Below, one piece after another: positions 1 to 10,590 of a stretch of 64,000 nt of DNA (the first letter of the stretch is position 1; every line of letters begins with the position of its first letter). The translations under genes and the position numbers were made by a program. The notes under the pieces are model-generated. The model saw nothing but the letters and a program-made list of their open reading frames with translations. It was not told the DNA's origin and searched no databases. The DNA comes from Apteryx mantelli (Eukaryota > Chordata > Aves > Apterygiformes > Apterygidae). The stretch spans positions 25,446,297-25,510,296 of the forward strand of contig NC_089983.1 in NCBI RefSeq assembly GCF_036417845.1. The letters run 5' to 3'.

Positions 1-1038
1 CGGTCTCTCGGAAAAAAATCCTTTTTCATGCATATGCATTAAAACATGTTCGCAATTATCCTCGGAAATTGCCTTCATTGGATTAAGCAGCAGTCTTGGA
101 CGCGGGTTCTGGTCTTCCCTGCGCCTTTATTAAAGCTGGGAGCAGCGTTGGCTGTAACGGAACAGACAGAGTGTTTGTTTAAACAATGTTTACCAAAGAA
201 AGGCGAAGGCGCTGCACTGCGGTGCGGGTGCTGGTGCGGGTTTTCACAACAATAGGCAAAACTCCGCTGGAAACGCTCCTGTGAATCCTCCTGCAAATTC
301 AGGCTCTCTTCTAGAGAGCCAGTAACTCGCTTCAAGAGAGCACTTAATGTTTTCCTAGGACGCAATTAATTACTGTCCTCAAAGAGAGATTCTGATAAGT
401 GTCCTTTACTTGGACTCCGTTTAGGGCTCTTGACTCATTAGCTATGAGTGGTCTTTGTAGGAGGAATATTAGATGCGCAGGGCTGACACTTGGGTTTTAC
501 ATGCGATGTTGTACAATAGACGCAGTGGCAGGGGGAAGTACTAATTACCTTAAGGCTATCTAATAACGCAGTTTCCTAACGCTACCTCTAACGGGTGAAG
601 TTAGTAATCAGCGAGAAAATCATCATCAGAAGCTGTGGAGAAATCACAGGCACATATGGATTTCGACAGGTCTTTGCTAACGGAAGAAGAGTGCACAGAT
701 CAGTAAAAGAATGATTACGAGCGATCCAACATTTCAGGCGGACTTTAAATAGCAGCTTCCCCACCCGCCTGAGTCATTAGGGTCCGAGAGGAGCCAGCCA
801 TTCTCCAAACTACACAGGGACTTTTTAGAGTTGTCGGAACTGTTTCAAAATACACTCGTTATTGCTCTTTGCTGTCTGCTTTTTTGCCAGCGAGGCCTCG
901 ACGGAGCATAATTGCGAATGCAGAATTCACCCTTGAAAGTCTCCCCCTGAAGCTCGCTCGGGTTTCGGTGGCTCCCTGGCAATGGTGTGAGAGAGCTGCC
1001 GGGGGCGGGTGCCAGGCGCGGGACCGGCTCCCGGCGCC

Positions 1039-1064
1039 GGGGCAGGGGCCGGGGCCGGGGAGGG
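1039..1064 (+). other. G-quadruplex motif
   Basis: Four runs of four G (1039-1042, 1045-1048, 1051-1054, 1057-1060), each separated by two bases, are followed by a run of three G. This is a textbook intramolecular G-quadruplex pattern with very short loops. It sits in a CpG-rich stretch (about 880-1110). A regulatory role is inference. Confidence 0.7.
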
Positions 1065-1379
1065 AGGACACGCTTTTCTCACTTCTCACCGCCTTCTCCT
1101 CACTCCAACATTGAACGAAAGTCTGGTGAAACCATTTTATGTTAATTAATCCCCATTAAATGATAAAACCAGAAACGACCCTCCTTTTCCATGACGAGAA
1201 AGACTTTTTTTATGATTTGGGTTGATTTCTTACGAGGCAGGGCAGGAAACTGCAGCTCCTCCGTATGTGCTGCCTCCGACCCTCTGGACGCCAGCTTTCC
1301 TGGGAGGAGACCTTCCCTTCCCACCTCTCCCTTTCTGCTCTGGAATCGGCTCCGCTGGCTTCCCTGACCAAACCTGGCG

Positions 1380-2600
1380 CTGCGGCTCGTGAAGACAAAA
1401 TGTCAAAGCCCTCATGAATATCCCGCTTTCCACCCGGCCGCATTATCTGCAGGGCACGAGTATCGGGAAGGCGTCGCAGTTTGCAGTTTTGACCATGTAG
1501 CGGTGACCTGACAAGGGAAGGGCGGCGGGACGAGCTGCGCGGGGGCGGCCGCTCCGGGGGCTGCAGAGGGGGGCAGAGGGGACGGGCAGGTGGGAGCAGC
1601 GCCGGCGCCGAGCGGGGCTCTGGGGGAACCCCGGGGCTGCCCCTGCCCCGCGGGGACCCCGGGGGCACAGCCGGGGGGCGGTGCGCCTGTCCGGTTGCCC
1701 CAACGCTGCCCCGGCGCTTCCAGCTCCCCCCCCCTCAGTTCAGCGCCCCCTTAAAATCAGTTGGTCCTTGGCCGGCTCCCGAGGATTAGGAAACTAAGCC
1801 GGAGCACCGGAGGCAGGAGGGAAAAAGGTTCCCCCAGCCGCGGGAGAGCGCCTGGCTGCGCGGGTGGGACGTGAGCAGGGAAAAACCTTGCTAACCCTCA
1901 TTGTGAGCGGAGACACCACCCCCCGCGAGACGGGGCGGATCGCAGAGCCACATGCCCCCGCACCCAGGGGAGACGCAGCGGCTCGAGGTCTGTGCCCAGC
2001 TCCGCCCAGCACCTGCTGGAAATCCCGCCGGGAACATTTGCTCAGAGCAGGGAAGAGGGCTGGGGGCCAAGACCAGGTGCTCGGAGAGTGCTCGGGGAAA
2101 GAGCAAGTGGCGGCGAAGGGTCTCTGCAGCAGGAGGCCCCGAGAGCTCTGCCCGTGCCCCGAGGAGGCGGCCGTGCCCCAAACCCGGGGCTGCAAGCGAC
2201 GCGCAGAGGCCGCGGCGAGCCCGCAGCCGCGCAGCGCCCTCCTGCCGGGGGCAGCGAGGGCGCCGTGGGAAGCCCCGAGGGGACGGGCCGGCCCGAGGTA
2301 GCTGCGAGCGAAGCCAGCGCGCCCGCATCGCTTTCCGCACGGCGGGCGCTCCGCTGGGCATGGGGGGCTCGTGTCGCGGGGCGAGCGCACACCTCCCTGC
2401 CCCGCTCCCAGGGGACAGGGCTGGGCCCACAGGCTGATTCTCACCGCCCCGCTTGGGCCCCTGCCCTCGGGGGAGCCCCCGGCCACCCCTGCCCACCGCT
2501 GCGGTAGCGCCCATCTCTCGTCGGGGCGCCCCGTCCCGACCCCCGCTCCGCAGAGGCGCCTTGCGCTGTAGCGCTCGAGCACAAAACTCAATTATAACCG
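1380..2600. promoter_or_regulatory. CpG island, no identified exon
   Basis: This is a dense GC- and CpG-rich island of about 1.2 kb with many GC boxes, which ends abruptly near 2600 in AT-rich DNA. Long open frames occur on both strands at once, for example 1794-2591 on the minus strand and 1864-2507 on the plus strand. They are rich in Ala, Arg, Gly and Pro, as expected when stop codons are rare in GC-rich DNA, and none resembles a known protein. It may be an orphan island or the first exon and promoter of a non-coding transcript in the LNPK-EVX2 interval. Direction cannot be assigned. Confidence 0.6.
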
Positions 2601-3269
2601 CTTTGATTACAACGATATATCTCTACAGCGCTCCAAATGCTCGGATGTCAAGGGTAGTGTTTTAGAGAGGGTGCGAGGGGCAGCAATTCATACGAGAGAG
2701 CTGACAGTTCTTTGATGTGAAAATGATGCCCTGATTTTTACTTCAGAGTGCACAACCGAAGAAAGATTACACTGTTTAAAAAGAGAAATTTAAACCCAGA
2801 TGATAATAGTAACGAGCCAAGAAGACAAGGTAGGGAAGTCAATTTTACAACTAGAAAAGCAATCTCTGAAGGCCTTGTGCAGCCTATGGGGTCTGAGCGA
2901 GTCAAAGTAAGTTCCTGATAAATCATTAATCATGGATGATCTTTGCAGCTAAAGACAATCATCCCCTTGCAAGTTCTAATTATCGCTGGCCTCCAGCCTC
3001 AGTGCCTTGCCATGCAGCTTGAAGGGAGGCCTCACGCACCTGGAGCGGTTGGACCTGCGTTAGGACGCAGAGGAGAGGCCTCAGTCTCTCCTGCTCATGC
3101 CTTGCTTTCACTAAGAAGGGCCCTCACGACACGGGAGAAAACAACCCAACAACCTTTCAGTTGTTTTGTTTACAGAAGGTAGTGAAGGACAAATTCTGTC
3201 CTAAAAATATATATGTATATGTTTTAATCCAACTCTGCTTCTCCCCTCCCGACTCTCCAGGGATGAGAA
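2601..3269. other. AT-richer spacer between CpG islands
   Basis: This is unique sequence with moderate CpG content between two islands. I see no coding exon, repeat family or RNA gene in it. Confidence 0.5.
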
Positions 3270-3458
3270 CAAGCAGCTCTCCCCCGCGCTGCCCAAGGGC
3301 GGATCATTTGTTTGCTCCCCGCTGCCAGTGCGCTGCAGCAGCCGGGGGTGCCCGCAGCGCTGCCGAGGGCAGGGCCGAAGCAAAGCCAGCCCGCCCCGTC
3401 CGGGCGCCCCGGCTGCGGCAGCGCCGCCGCGCCGAGGAGCAGCGCGAGGAGCCCGTCC

Positions 3459-3490
3459 GGGTGCGTGTGTGTGCGAGTGTGCGTGTGTGC
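3459..3490. repeat. Alternating purine-pyrimidine GT/GC tract
   Basis: An interrupted run of GT, GC and GA dinucleotides lies inside the CpG island. Alternating purine-pyrimidine DNA of this kind can adopt the Z form, and it lies about 30 bp from a GC-only pentanucleotide array. Confidence 0.6.
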
Positions 3491-3517
3491 TCCGAGGCGG
3501 GGTCGCTGCCCCCCTCT

Positions 3518-3550
3518 CCGGCCCGGCCCGGCCCGGCCCGGCCCGGCCCG
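3518..3550. repeat. (CCGGC)n pentanucleotide tandem repeat
   Basis: There are more than six perfect copies of the 5-bp unit CCGGC, every copy carrying CpG. The array sits in the core of the CpG island and is followed by a G-rich run. Length variation between individuals is likely for such an array. Confidence 0.85.
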
Positions 3551-4690
3551 GGGGGAGGCACAGGCGGCGTCGGCGTGGGCTCCTGCCGGCTCCTGCCTCC
3601 GCCGCCCTCTGCCAGCGGAGCCTGCCCCAGCGCACCTTTCGCGTCCCGCACGGGTACAGGCGAGTAGGCGGATTTCTTCAGAAATACACCGGCTGAATTC
3701 AAAGCCTGCCTACTTTAGCCAATGGCCAGCTATTATTAACATATTATTAAAACTACGTTCAGAGCACCTTAATGAGACCTTCACTTATTAGCAACGGAAG
3801 CGAATGTCACAGGAGTGATCAGTTAAGCCATGTCTATAGCTTCCAGACTACACAAATGAGGCTTTTACCTAATTGAATTCAATTTCTCTTGGCTTTCGGA
3901 GGAGGAACTCTTTATCCTCCAGCGTAAGGCCGGTCGTCAGGATCAGGGCAGGTTTGTGTCAGAAAACAAGCAAGCAAAGAAAACCCTATTCCAGGGTTTA
4001 AACCGTTTCGGGGTATTTGCTGTAGAGCAAAGGCATTTCTGGGGTGGTAGTAGTGTGTTTGTAGGCGGCGTAAAGCCCCACCCCTGTGCACACATCAGCC
4101 AGTTCCTGGGAATCATTCTTTGCATACTCGGCTTTTGCAACCTACCGGACTTGCCAGAAAAAAAAAAAATCCCTTTCCCGAAAAAACGAAGTTTTAGCTT
4201 CCCTAAATCTCCTTTCTTTTGCTAGTTCAGACTCAAAATCTTGGTTCCCATCTCATTTTGGGAAACCCATTCACCGGCAGTACGTGGTAAATAAGGCATA
4301 GAGGACAAAACACATCTTCAAGAAACTTAGAAAGGGAGTGAAAAACTTTAGAGCAGAGAAACACAAACAAATACATTTTCCCGTGCAGATTTATTATGGC
4401 TTCCGCGTGTTTTGCTGAGAAGGGAAAATATCGGCTCGCCTTGACAGTGAACTAGTCTTAAAAATCACAGATCGAATCAAAGTTTTAGGAGCGATTTAAG
4501 AAAATGCTCAGAAACCGTACGCACTCGTTTGCTCCTGCAAAACGAGCTCTCCTGCACTCCCGTTGCCAACACATCCTCGGTTTTTATGAAGTTAATGCCA
4601 GCAGCCAGTAACTTTTCTGTCCCGAATCTTCCGAAAAATCTGTTTTCGCCGGTCAGGTATATTTAGGACCCAACATTGTCCTTCTCTCAT

Positions 4691-7600
4691 TAAACTTCCT
4701 TCAAAACACAAAGAAGATGTTATTGGCTGTCAAATTAAATAGAACATATCACCTCTAGTTAAATTTGTAAATTATATTATGCTGCTGTTTTGGCTTTGTT
4801 TTTCATAATTTTAAAAAATCTGAACAAATCAATTATATTAGCCATATGGCTTGAACATATCAGGTAATTTCCATTTTTGTAAAGTAATTGTTGTTTAAAC
4901 ACTGACAACTTATTAGTTAAGATGTTTAGGAAAGATGTCTTTACTCCTGTCTTATTTAAAAGATGATTGAAATGACAATGAATACTCAAAGTAAAGTCAT
5001 TAAATCATTTCTTCCTGTATTTTTCACTTTCTGTGTATCTAAAAAGTTCAGAACAGCAGTAGCTGAGTTGCAGCCTGATTTATGCTTCTGGTATGCAGGC
5101 CATGAGACCATCAGGCTTTCAATTCAATCTATTCCAGTTTGTAATGATTTGCTTAAAAGGAGCCAGTTTTTGGTATGTAGCAGGTAAGTAGTCATTTTTC
5201 TTAGTTATTTTAAAGGTATGTAGTACTGAGAATGTACAAGTGGTTCCACTCTGGCATTTACACACTGCAAATATAAAACTTCACCCCTCGGTGATCTTAA
5301 TACTTCGTCCATTAAATGTACTTACTCATTTAAATGGGAGTGTATTTAATTGCTAAACAGATGGTCTACAGTGAGCACAATTATAAAGCAATGGTTTGTG
5401 TATGTTGCCATATTTTAGACTCCAGATTTCCTGCTTCCCTATACATTTTTCAAAGCAGTTTATTTTTCCATACAAAATACTAACACAGGTGGAGAAGCAG
5501 TCTGGAATTCATTTCTTTTGCTATCAGAGATCCAGAGCATTCTCCTTCAGGCAAACTTCTTAATTTTCCGACAAGGATTTTAACTAGCTTTGTACTTCAT
5601 TTTTTTAAAGCATTTTAAAAACCATTCTGAAATGCTCTGTTACATGCTGGGATTTTAAATATTTGATAGACATTTCTGATTGTGTTTACTTTATTGAATA
5701 AATACTGAAAAAATATCTTGGCCCCACATTAGCAATACTGAAACATTGACCAGGCAATGAAAGCTGGGAAGTTTCTTAAGCTGCAGTATACTACAAATGA
5801 AAGAGGAAGGTCACAAAACCCAAGAAAGTTAGGATACACCAAAATTGAGTACATTACAAACTGACTGCACTTGCTGTAGGCCTCTCTCACCCAGGCACAG
5901 TGGTGATGGCGTGCACTGACTGATCAGCTAATCAAGTCCGTATCATTCTCCTGCTAGAGTAGGGCTCTCAGCCATCTCTCTCATGCATGTTTCCAACCCT
6001 GAATTAAATACAGATCTGTTAATTTTCTGTCTGTCCATGATTCTCCTCATTCCCCTTGCCAAGTACCTTACAAACATTAACAAGTTAACTTTCAGAATGC
6101 CTCTATAAAGTGAGGATCTAACTTAATTTTCTAACTGGGACACCAAGGTTCAGAGACATGTAAAATATGCACTCATTTTGTACATCCCACCAACGATATT
6201 GAGATGATAACTTTAGTGTATTTAGCAATGTTATTTTCTCATTGCATGGCAAAACGAAATGTTGAATGTGACTTGAGGTCTTAACTTTGAAAATACAGTT
6301 TGTAATGAGTTATGGAAAGCTGGATTTAAATGATGTGCCTGGCATCCTATGGAAGCTCTGTGGAAAGAAGGCAGAGGTTGAATTATATTATTCAAGGCAG
6401 AGTTTTCTGTCCTACGACACCTTTCTTTCCCTTGTTTTACAAAGCATTTCCAATGTTATTGAACTTCTCCAGCAAATGCTTGGGGTTTTGCTGCTATTAA
6501 GCTTTCACCACACAGTCTGGAGTCACTTTCAGAGGAAGTCCTAGCTCTCTGCCCTGAATGAGTTCAGTCATTCATGCAGCAATGGAGCTTAGACTTTTAT
6601 ACTCTGTGACCGCATCATAGTGCGATCTAAATGCACTGTGACCCTAAAACTGGCAGTTCCCAAGTTTTGAGTGCTTTTCAACTATAACTTTCTTTTGAAA
6701 TAACTATTCATATCCATTTTCCTCATTTAAAAAATCAGTAAAGGATGAAATCTTCCTTCAGTAGCCTCCCACCTGATCAGTCCATACATTGAACCCATGG
6801 GTCACCAGCTAGGTGGGCCTCTCAGTGACATCTGCAGCAAAAGTTTGCCTTTGCCTCCAACCTCCAGTAACTAGAGAGGAGTGGCATACATATTTCCATC
6901 ATATTCAATGGCTATTTACTAACAGGAGGAGAAAACCAAAATTAAATTGTCAGATCAAAAAGTGAGTGTGTTGTAAAGGTCACAAACCCCTCTGTTGATT
7001 TTCCACCAACCCTGAGCCCTTCTACTCATATTAATCTTTTCTCTTCCCATTCCCCCAGTGTAAGACTCTTATTCCCCCTCATCTCATTGCTCATGAGAGA
7101 TTAGACTTTTCAACAGTCCCAAATAGCCATCATGGGCCTGATCTAAAATTCAGTGAAATCTTTGGGATTTAGAGCAGACCTATGTACTTGGCAATTCATA
7201 GCAACTGGGCTACATGATTTATGATGGTTTGTCTGAACAAAAATGTCAAGTTGCTTTTTTGCTAGTCACTTCTAGTTGCTTATCAAAAATCTGGCTGTGC
7301 CTCAAAGCGAAGATACAAACTGTGGATGAAGCATACAAGTTAGGGGAAAGAAGGGAACCCTGGAAGTAACACAGTTTTTTTCATGAGCTTGCTAAGTACA
7401 GAATTTATAGTTTTGAGAGACTTGTGTGTTCTTGTTAATACAAATAAATAAGCAAAGCATGGATATAATTTCATTTTGTTAGACACTTACTCATTATCAC
7501 TGTGGGTTTTCCATTAGCAGAAGCAAGTCCTAACAAGGGACAGTTTTAAAAGTGACATGAGGCATTTTATAGGAAATGAAGGCCACACCGCTCATCATGC

Positions 7601-10480
7601 AAGCTGTTCAACTTGGAGAGACCTGTTTGTTGATCTACTTATATCTATAGTTACACTTAGAGTTCTGAGAAGAGGTTAGAGGAAGATACAGGCTGCCACA
7701 GCTCATGTCAAATGGCACGCTGACACACTCAGCTTTCACATGGCATAGAGCAATAATGAGTCCCATTTTTGATGGCTTCCTCCTTGTCCACCTCTTTGTC
7801 CAATGTTGGGACTCTATGAATGCATAGCAGATTGGTTTCTTTGTGTTTTGCTCTGAGGGGTTGTTTTTTATCTTCCATGAGTTTCGTTTTACTGCCCAAA
7901 CTGGGGAAATGTAAACGCTCGAAGACAGTGTGATTACCATTTGGGAGAAACAAGACATTTTCAGAAGGAAGCATAAAGACCCCACAGCTCTTCTATATGT
8001 GAAAAGGAAATATGGTCAGCATAGTTTTCGCACAGATCAACAGGCACATTGCTTTAGCTTCAGTGGATTTCAAATTTACCTTTGGCTACCCTTCAGTGTT
8101 GATCAGTCCCCAGCCACACCACACAACTATTCCAAACATAACGCAGAGATCATCTTACCCATTCAGATTTCAGATCTGGAAAACAGCAATTGGTATGCAT
8201 CAGAGCTGTCACTCCAGCTCTTGGGGTCTGTCCAACTCTTTGGGTTTGGGCAATTGCCATTGGAAAGACTGTAGCACTTTCATTACTCTCATGAGTTTGC
8301 CAGTTAAAAAAAATTCTGTCAAAAAAATGAAATTCACATTTCTGTCAGTTTGTCACTTCCTATACAGGTATGGAAAATGCTTGAGAGAGGTGAATATTAC
8401 AACTCAATTAATTTTGCTGAGCTTCAGACAAAGCAAAGAGGGCAAGTGAACAGGGTCTTGCCTTTAGCATCTGACCTGATTACGTGTGCTTAATGACATT
8501 ATCTTCACAGCGTTGCCTATGGCATATTATCTAAACATATGTATGGAATTATGTATGGAATCAGTATAAGATAGTTTCAAGAGAAAGCACAGAAAGGGTG
8601 GGAATGGAGGAGACCGTTTGGCTTGAACAGATTTGATGTCTTTGAGAGAAAACAATATAATTTTCTTTGAGGAAAGAAGGTTTCTTTTTTTTTTCTTTTT
8701 TTGTCCTTGATGATCTTAGTGGCCTGTTTCTCATGTCAGAGTCCTAAACCATTTGAAGAAGACTAATCCACTCTGAAATGTGAATGAAAAGGAAAAACTG
8801 GGAGAAAGGATTCCTGACTCACATCTGCAACCACTAAACCTCATAGAGAGAATAGTAAAATTTCAGTAAGCTAAAAGTGCATAAAAGTTGTTTTTCAGAC
8901 ATGCACTGAATCATTTATAGCGCCTTATAAAGTATTATTTGTTTGACAATGTCTGTTAAAATATCTGTTTATGAAATGCAGTGTTACTTCAAGAAATTTA
9001 CCATTTTGCTCCATGAAAAATAACCCTTTTTCTGTGCAAAAAAAAAGAGCAGACTTAGCAGCAGGATCTTTAATGTCAAGAAATGGGCAAGATGTCAGTT
9101 TTATGCCACATCAGAAAGGCAGATATATATTTTTCACCATTTCTCCTATCCTATTTATGATTGTTGCAATCACAAATAATGTAGCTGAGATCTAGTGTCT
9201 ACTTGACCTATATGTATTGCTACGTCTTGCTCCTAGGGTAACAGCACTTTGTCATAACTATTTCTTTTCCTTGGGGTTTTATCTAGTATTTAACTCTCTT
9301 CATTCTTCAGGAGCACAGGAGCATGACTCCGTAGTACGTAATGCTTCCCTGTAAAGAGCTTCAGTGCTGTGGAAAGGCCATGTCCAAAAAATGCCTCAGA
9401 TTAACACATATGACATGCTTCTTATTAAAGAGCTGGAATTCAGAACTTCTTGTCTGTGCATGCACAACTTAGATGGCACAACTCAGATGATAAAACCAGA
9501 GTGTGATATGCTTTTTTATTCCGGAAGGTGGCATGCCATATACCATAATATGTTGCAGTGCCTTCACACATTCTGTATAAGCACTTTCTGTACGATGTTT
9601 TGAAACTAAACATTTGTTTAACTAAAATATCATTTTTAGCTAAAATTGTATTTAGCTTTCATTAACTTAATCTCAATTCACTTATTAAATTACAGACTAC
9701 TGTTTACATTTGAGAATAAAAAATGTATTGCTGTGCAGATAGGTCTGTGTAATTAGTTTGTAAATGAAAAATTCCATACAAGTTTTCACAAATCTTCAGT
9801 GAATCCTTGAATGTTGGATGTCCTGCTTGAATAGTTGAATATGCATACCTAGCTTACTTTTGGCCAGATCATGACTTTTGGGGGCCAAATTTTGGGGGCA
9901 AATCATAGCTATATCTACTATCTATCTATCATCTGCATCATCTTCCAGTAGACTTTTCCTGGTAGACCTTTGGAGACTGTCCTAATATGGTTGCCTTAGA
10001 CTGCTACTAACAGCTACCTTGATTATGTTGTTTCACAATGCACAGACATAGGTGAAATGAAATTAGAGTTCTTTAATAAATGGTAGAGATAAGCTTTAAA
10101 GCTTTTCAGGATGCTCCACAAAATAGATGTTATCTCTGATCATTAAAGGGGCTGATTTTACTATAAAATTAACAATGGATAAACAAGAAAAGGGAAACTG
10201 CATTAAGATAGATTATTTTAAAAATATATCCAGTTAAGAGCAAAAATTCCATAGTTTGTAATTGCGTAGTAGCCATGTCAGCTAGTATACCCTGGAATAC
10301 ATTCCCAGGGATAAGTATATCCCCATGACAAAAAGCAAAAGGAGGTGCTACTTTGTAGGAATGGATTATATTCAGAAGTTTACGAGTATTTATTACAATC
10401 TTTACCCAATCCTACTGAAGGACATTTGCAGATTTTTCATGCAGCAGGAACTCCAGGTGATTAATTGGTGAAAAAAATAT
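4691..10480. other. Intergenic AT-rich DNA, no gene seen
   Basis: CpG-depleted AT-rich sequence runs through this stretch. Open frames are all short (under 150 codons), overlap on opposite strands and show no coherent splice structure. The only local pattern is two near-identical blocks of about 14 bp with a five-G core at 9876-9903. I recognise no repeat family or RNA gene. Confidence 0.6.
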
Positions 10481-10561
10481 TTTGGCAGCTCAGATGACCC
10501 TTCTGATTAATTACACGTGGTTGTCACCTGTTCTCTGGGACCCTGAGAGCTCAAATAACCT

Positions 10562-10590
10562 CCTCCCTGACCTGCAGCAGGTCAGGGAGG
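10562..10590. repeat. 29-bp near-perfect palindrome with nuclear-receptor half-sites
   Basis: Two perfect 14-bp arms (10562-10575 and 10577-10590) are separated by one base. The centre reads TGACCT, five bases, AGGTCA: two nuclear-receptor half-sites arranged as an everted repeat with 5-bp spacing. The palindrome is directly seen. Its use as a receptor site is inference. Confidence 0.75.

Larger units (their letters stand above)
3270..3670. promoter_or_regulatory. CpG island with simple-repeat core
   Basis: This is a second short CpG island of about 400 bp. It contains an alternating GT/GC tract and a CCGGC pentanucleotide array, annotated separately. It is flanked on the right by moderately CpG-retaining AT-rich sequence. 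No credible coding exon is seen. It belongs to the same CpG-retaining domain as the island at 1380-2600. Confidence 0.6.
1..4690. other. CpG-retaining domain at left edge (likely EVX2-side regulatory/methylation valley)
   Basis: CpG dinucleotides are frequent throughout this stretch, including the parts that are not GC-rich (for example 1-900 and 3670-4690). From about 4700 onward they become rare. No homeobox, splice-bounded coding exon or plausible long protein is visible; the open frames inside the GC-rich parts overlap on both strands and are low-complexity. Synteny places EVX2 and HOXD to the left of LNPK in this orientation. Broad unmethylated domains around HOX and EVX genes are well known, so I infer that this is the flank of such a domain. 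It could instead contain EVX2 3' flanking transcript sequence, which cannot be told from the sequence alone. Confidence 0.5.

Noticed and set aside
1794..2591. 265-codon minus-strand open frame and overlapping plus-strand frames in the CpG island
   Set aside because: Several long frames coexist on both strands with Ala/Arg/Gly/Pro-biased translations and no recognisable domain. This is the expected effect of few stop codons in GC-rich DNA.
1..4690. EVX2 or HOXD coding exon
   Set aside because: I searched the translations for a homeodomain signature (a WFQNRR-type helix) and found none. EVX2 is only inferred as an off-window neighbour.
9876..9903. Two near-identical blocks with a five-G core
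   Set aside because: The 14-bp duplication is too short and low-complexity to interpret beyond a local duplication.
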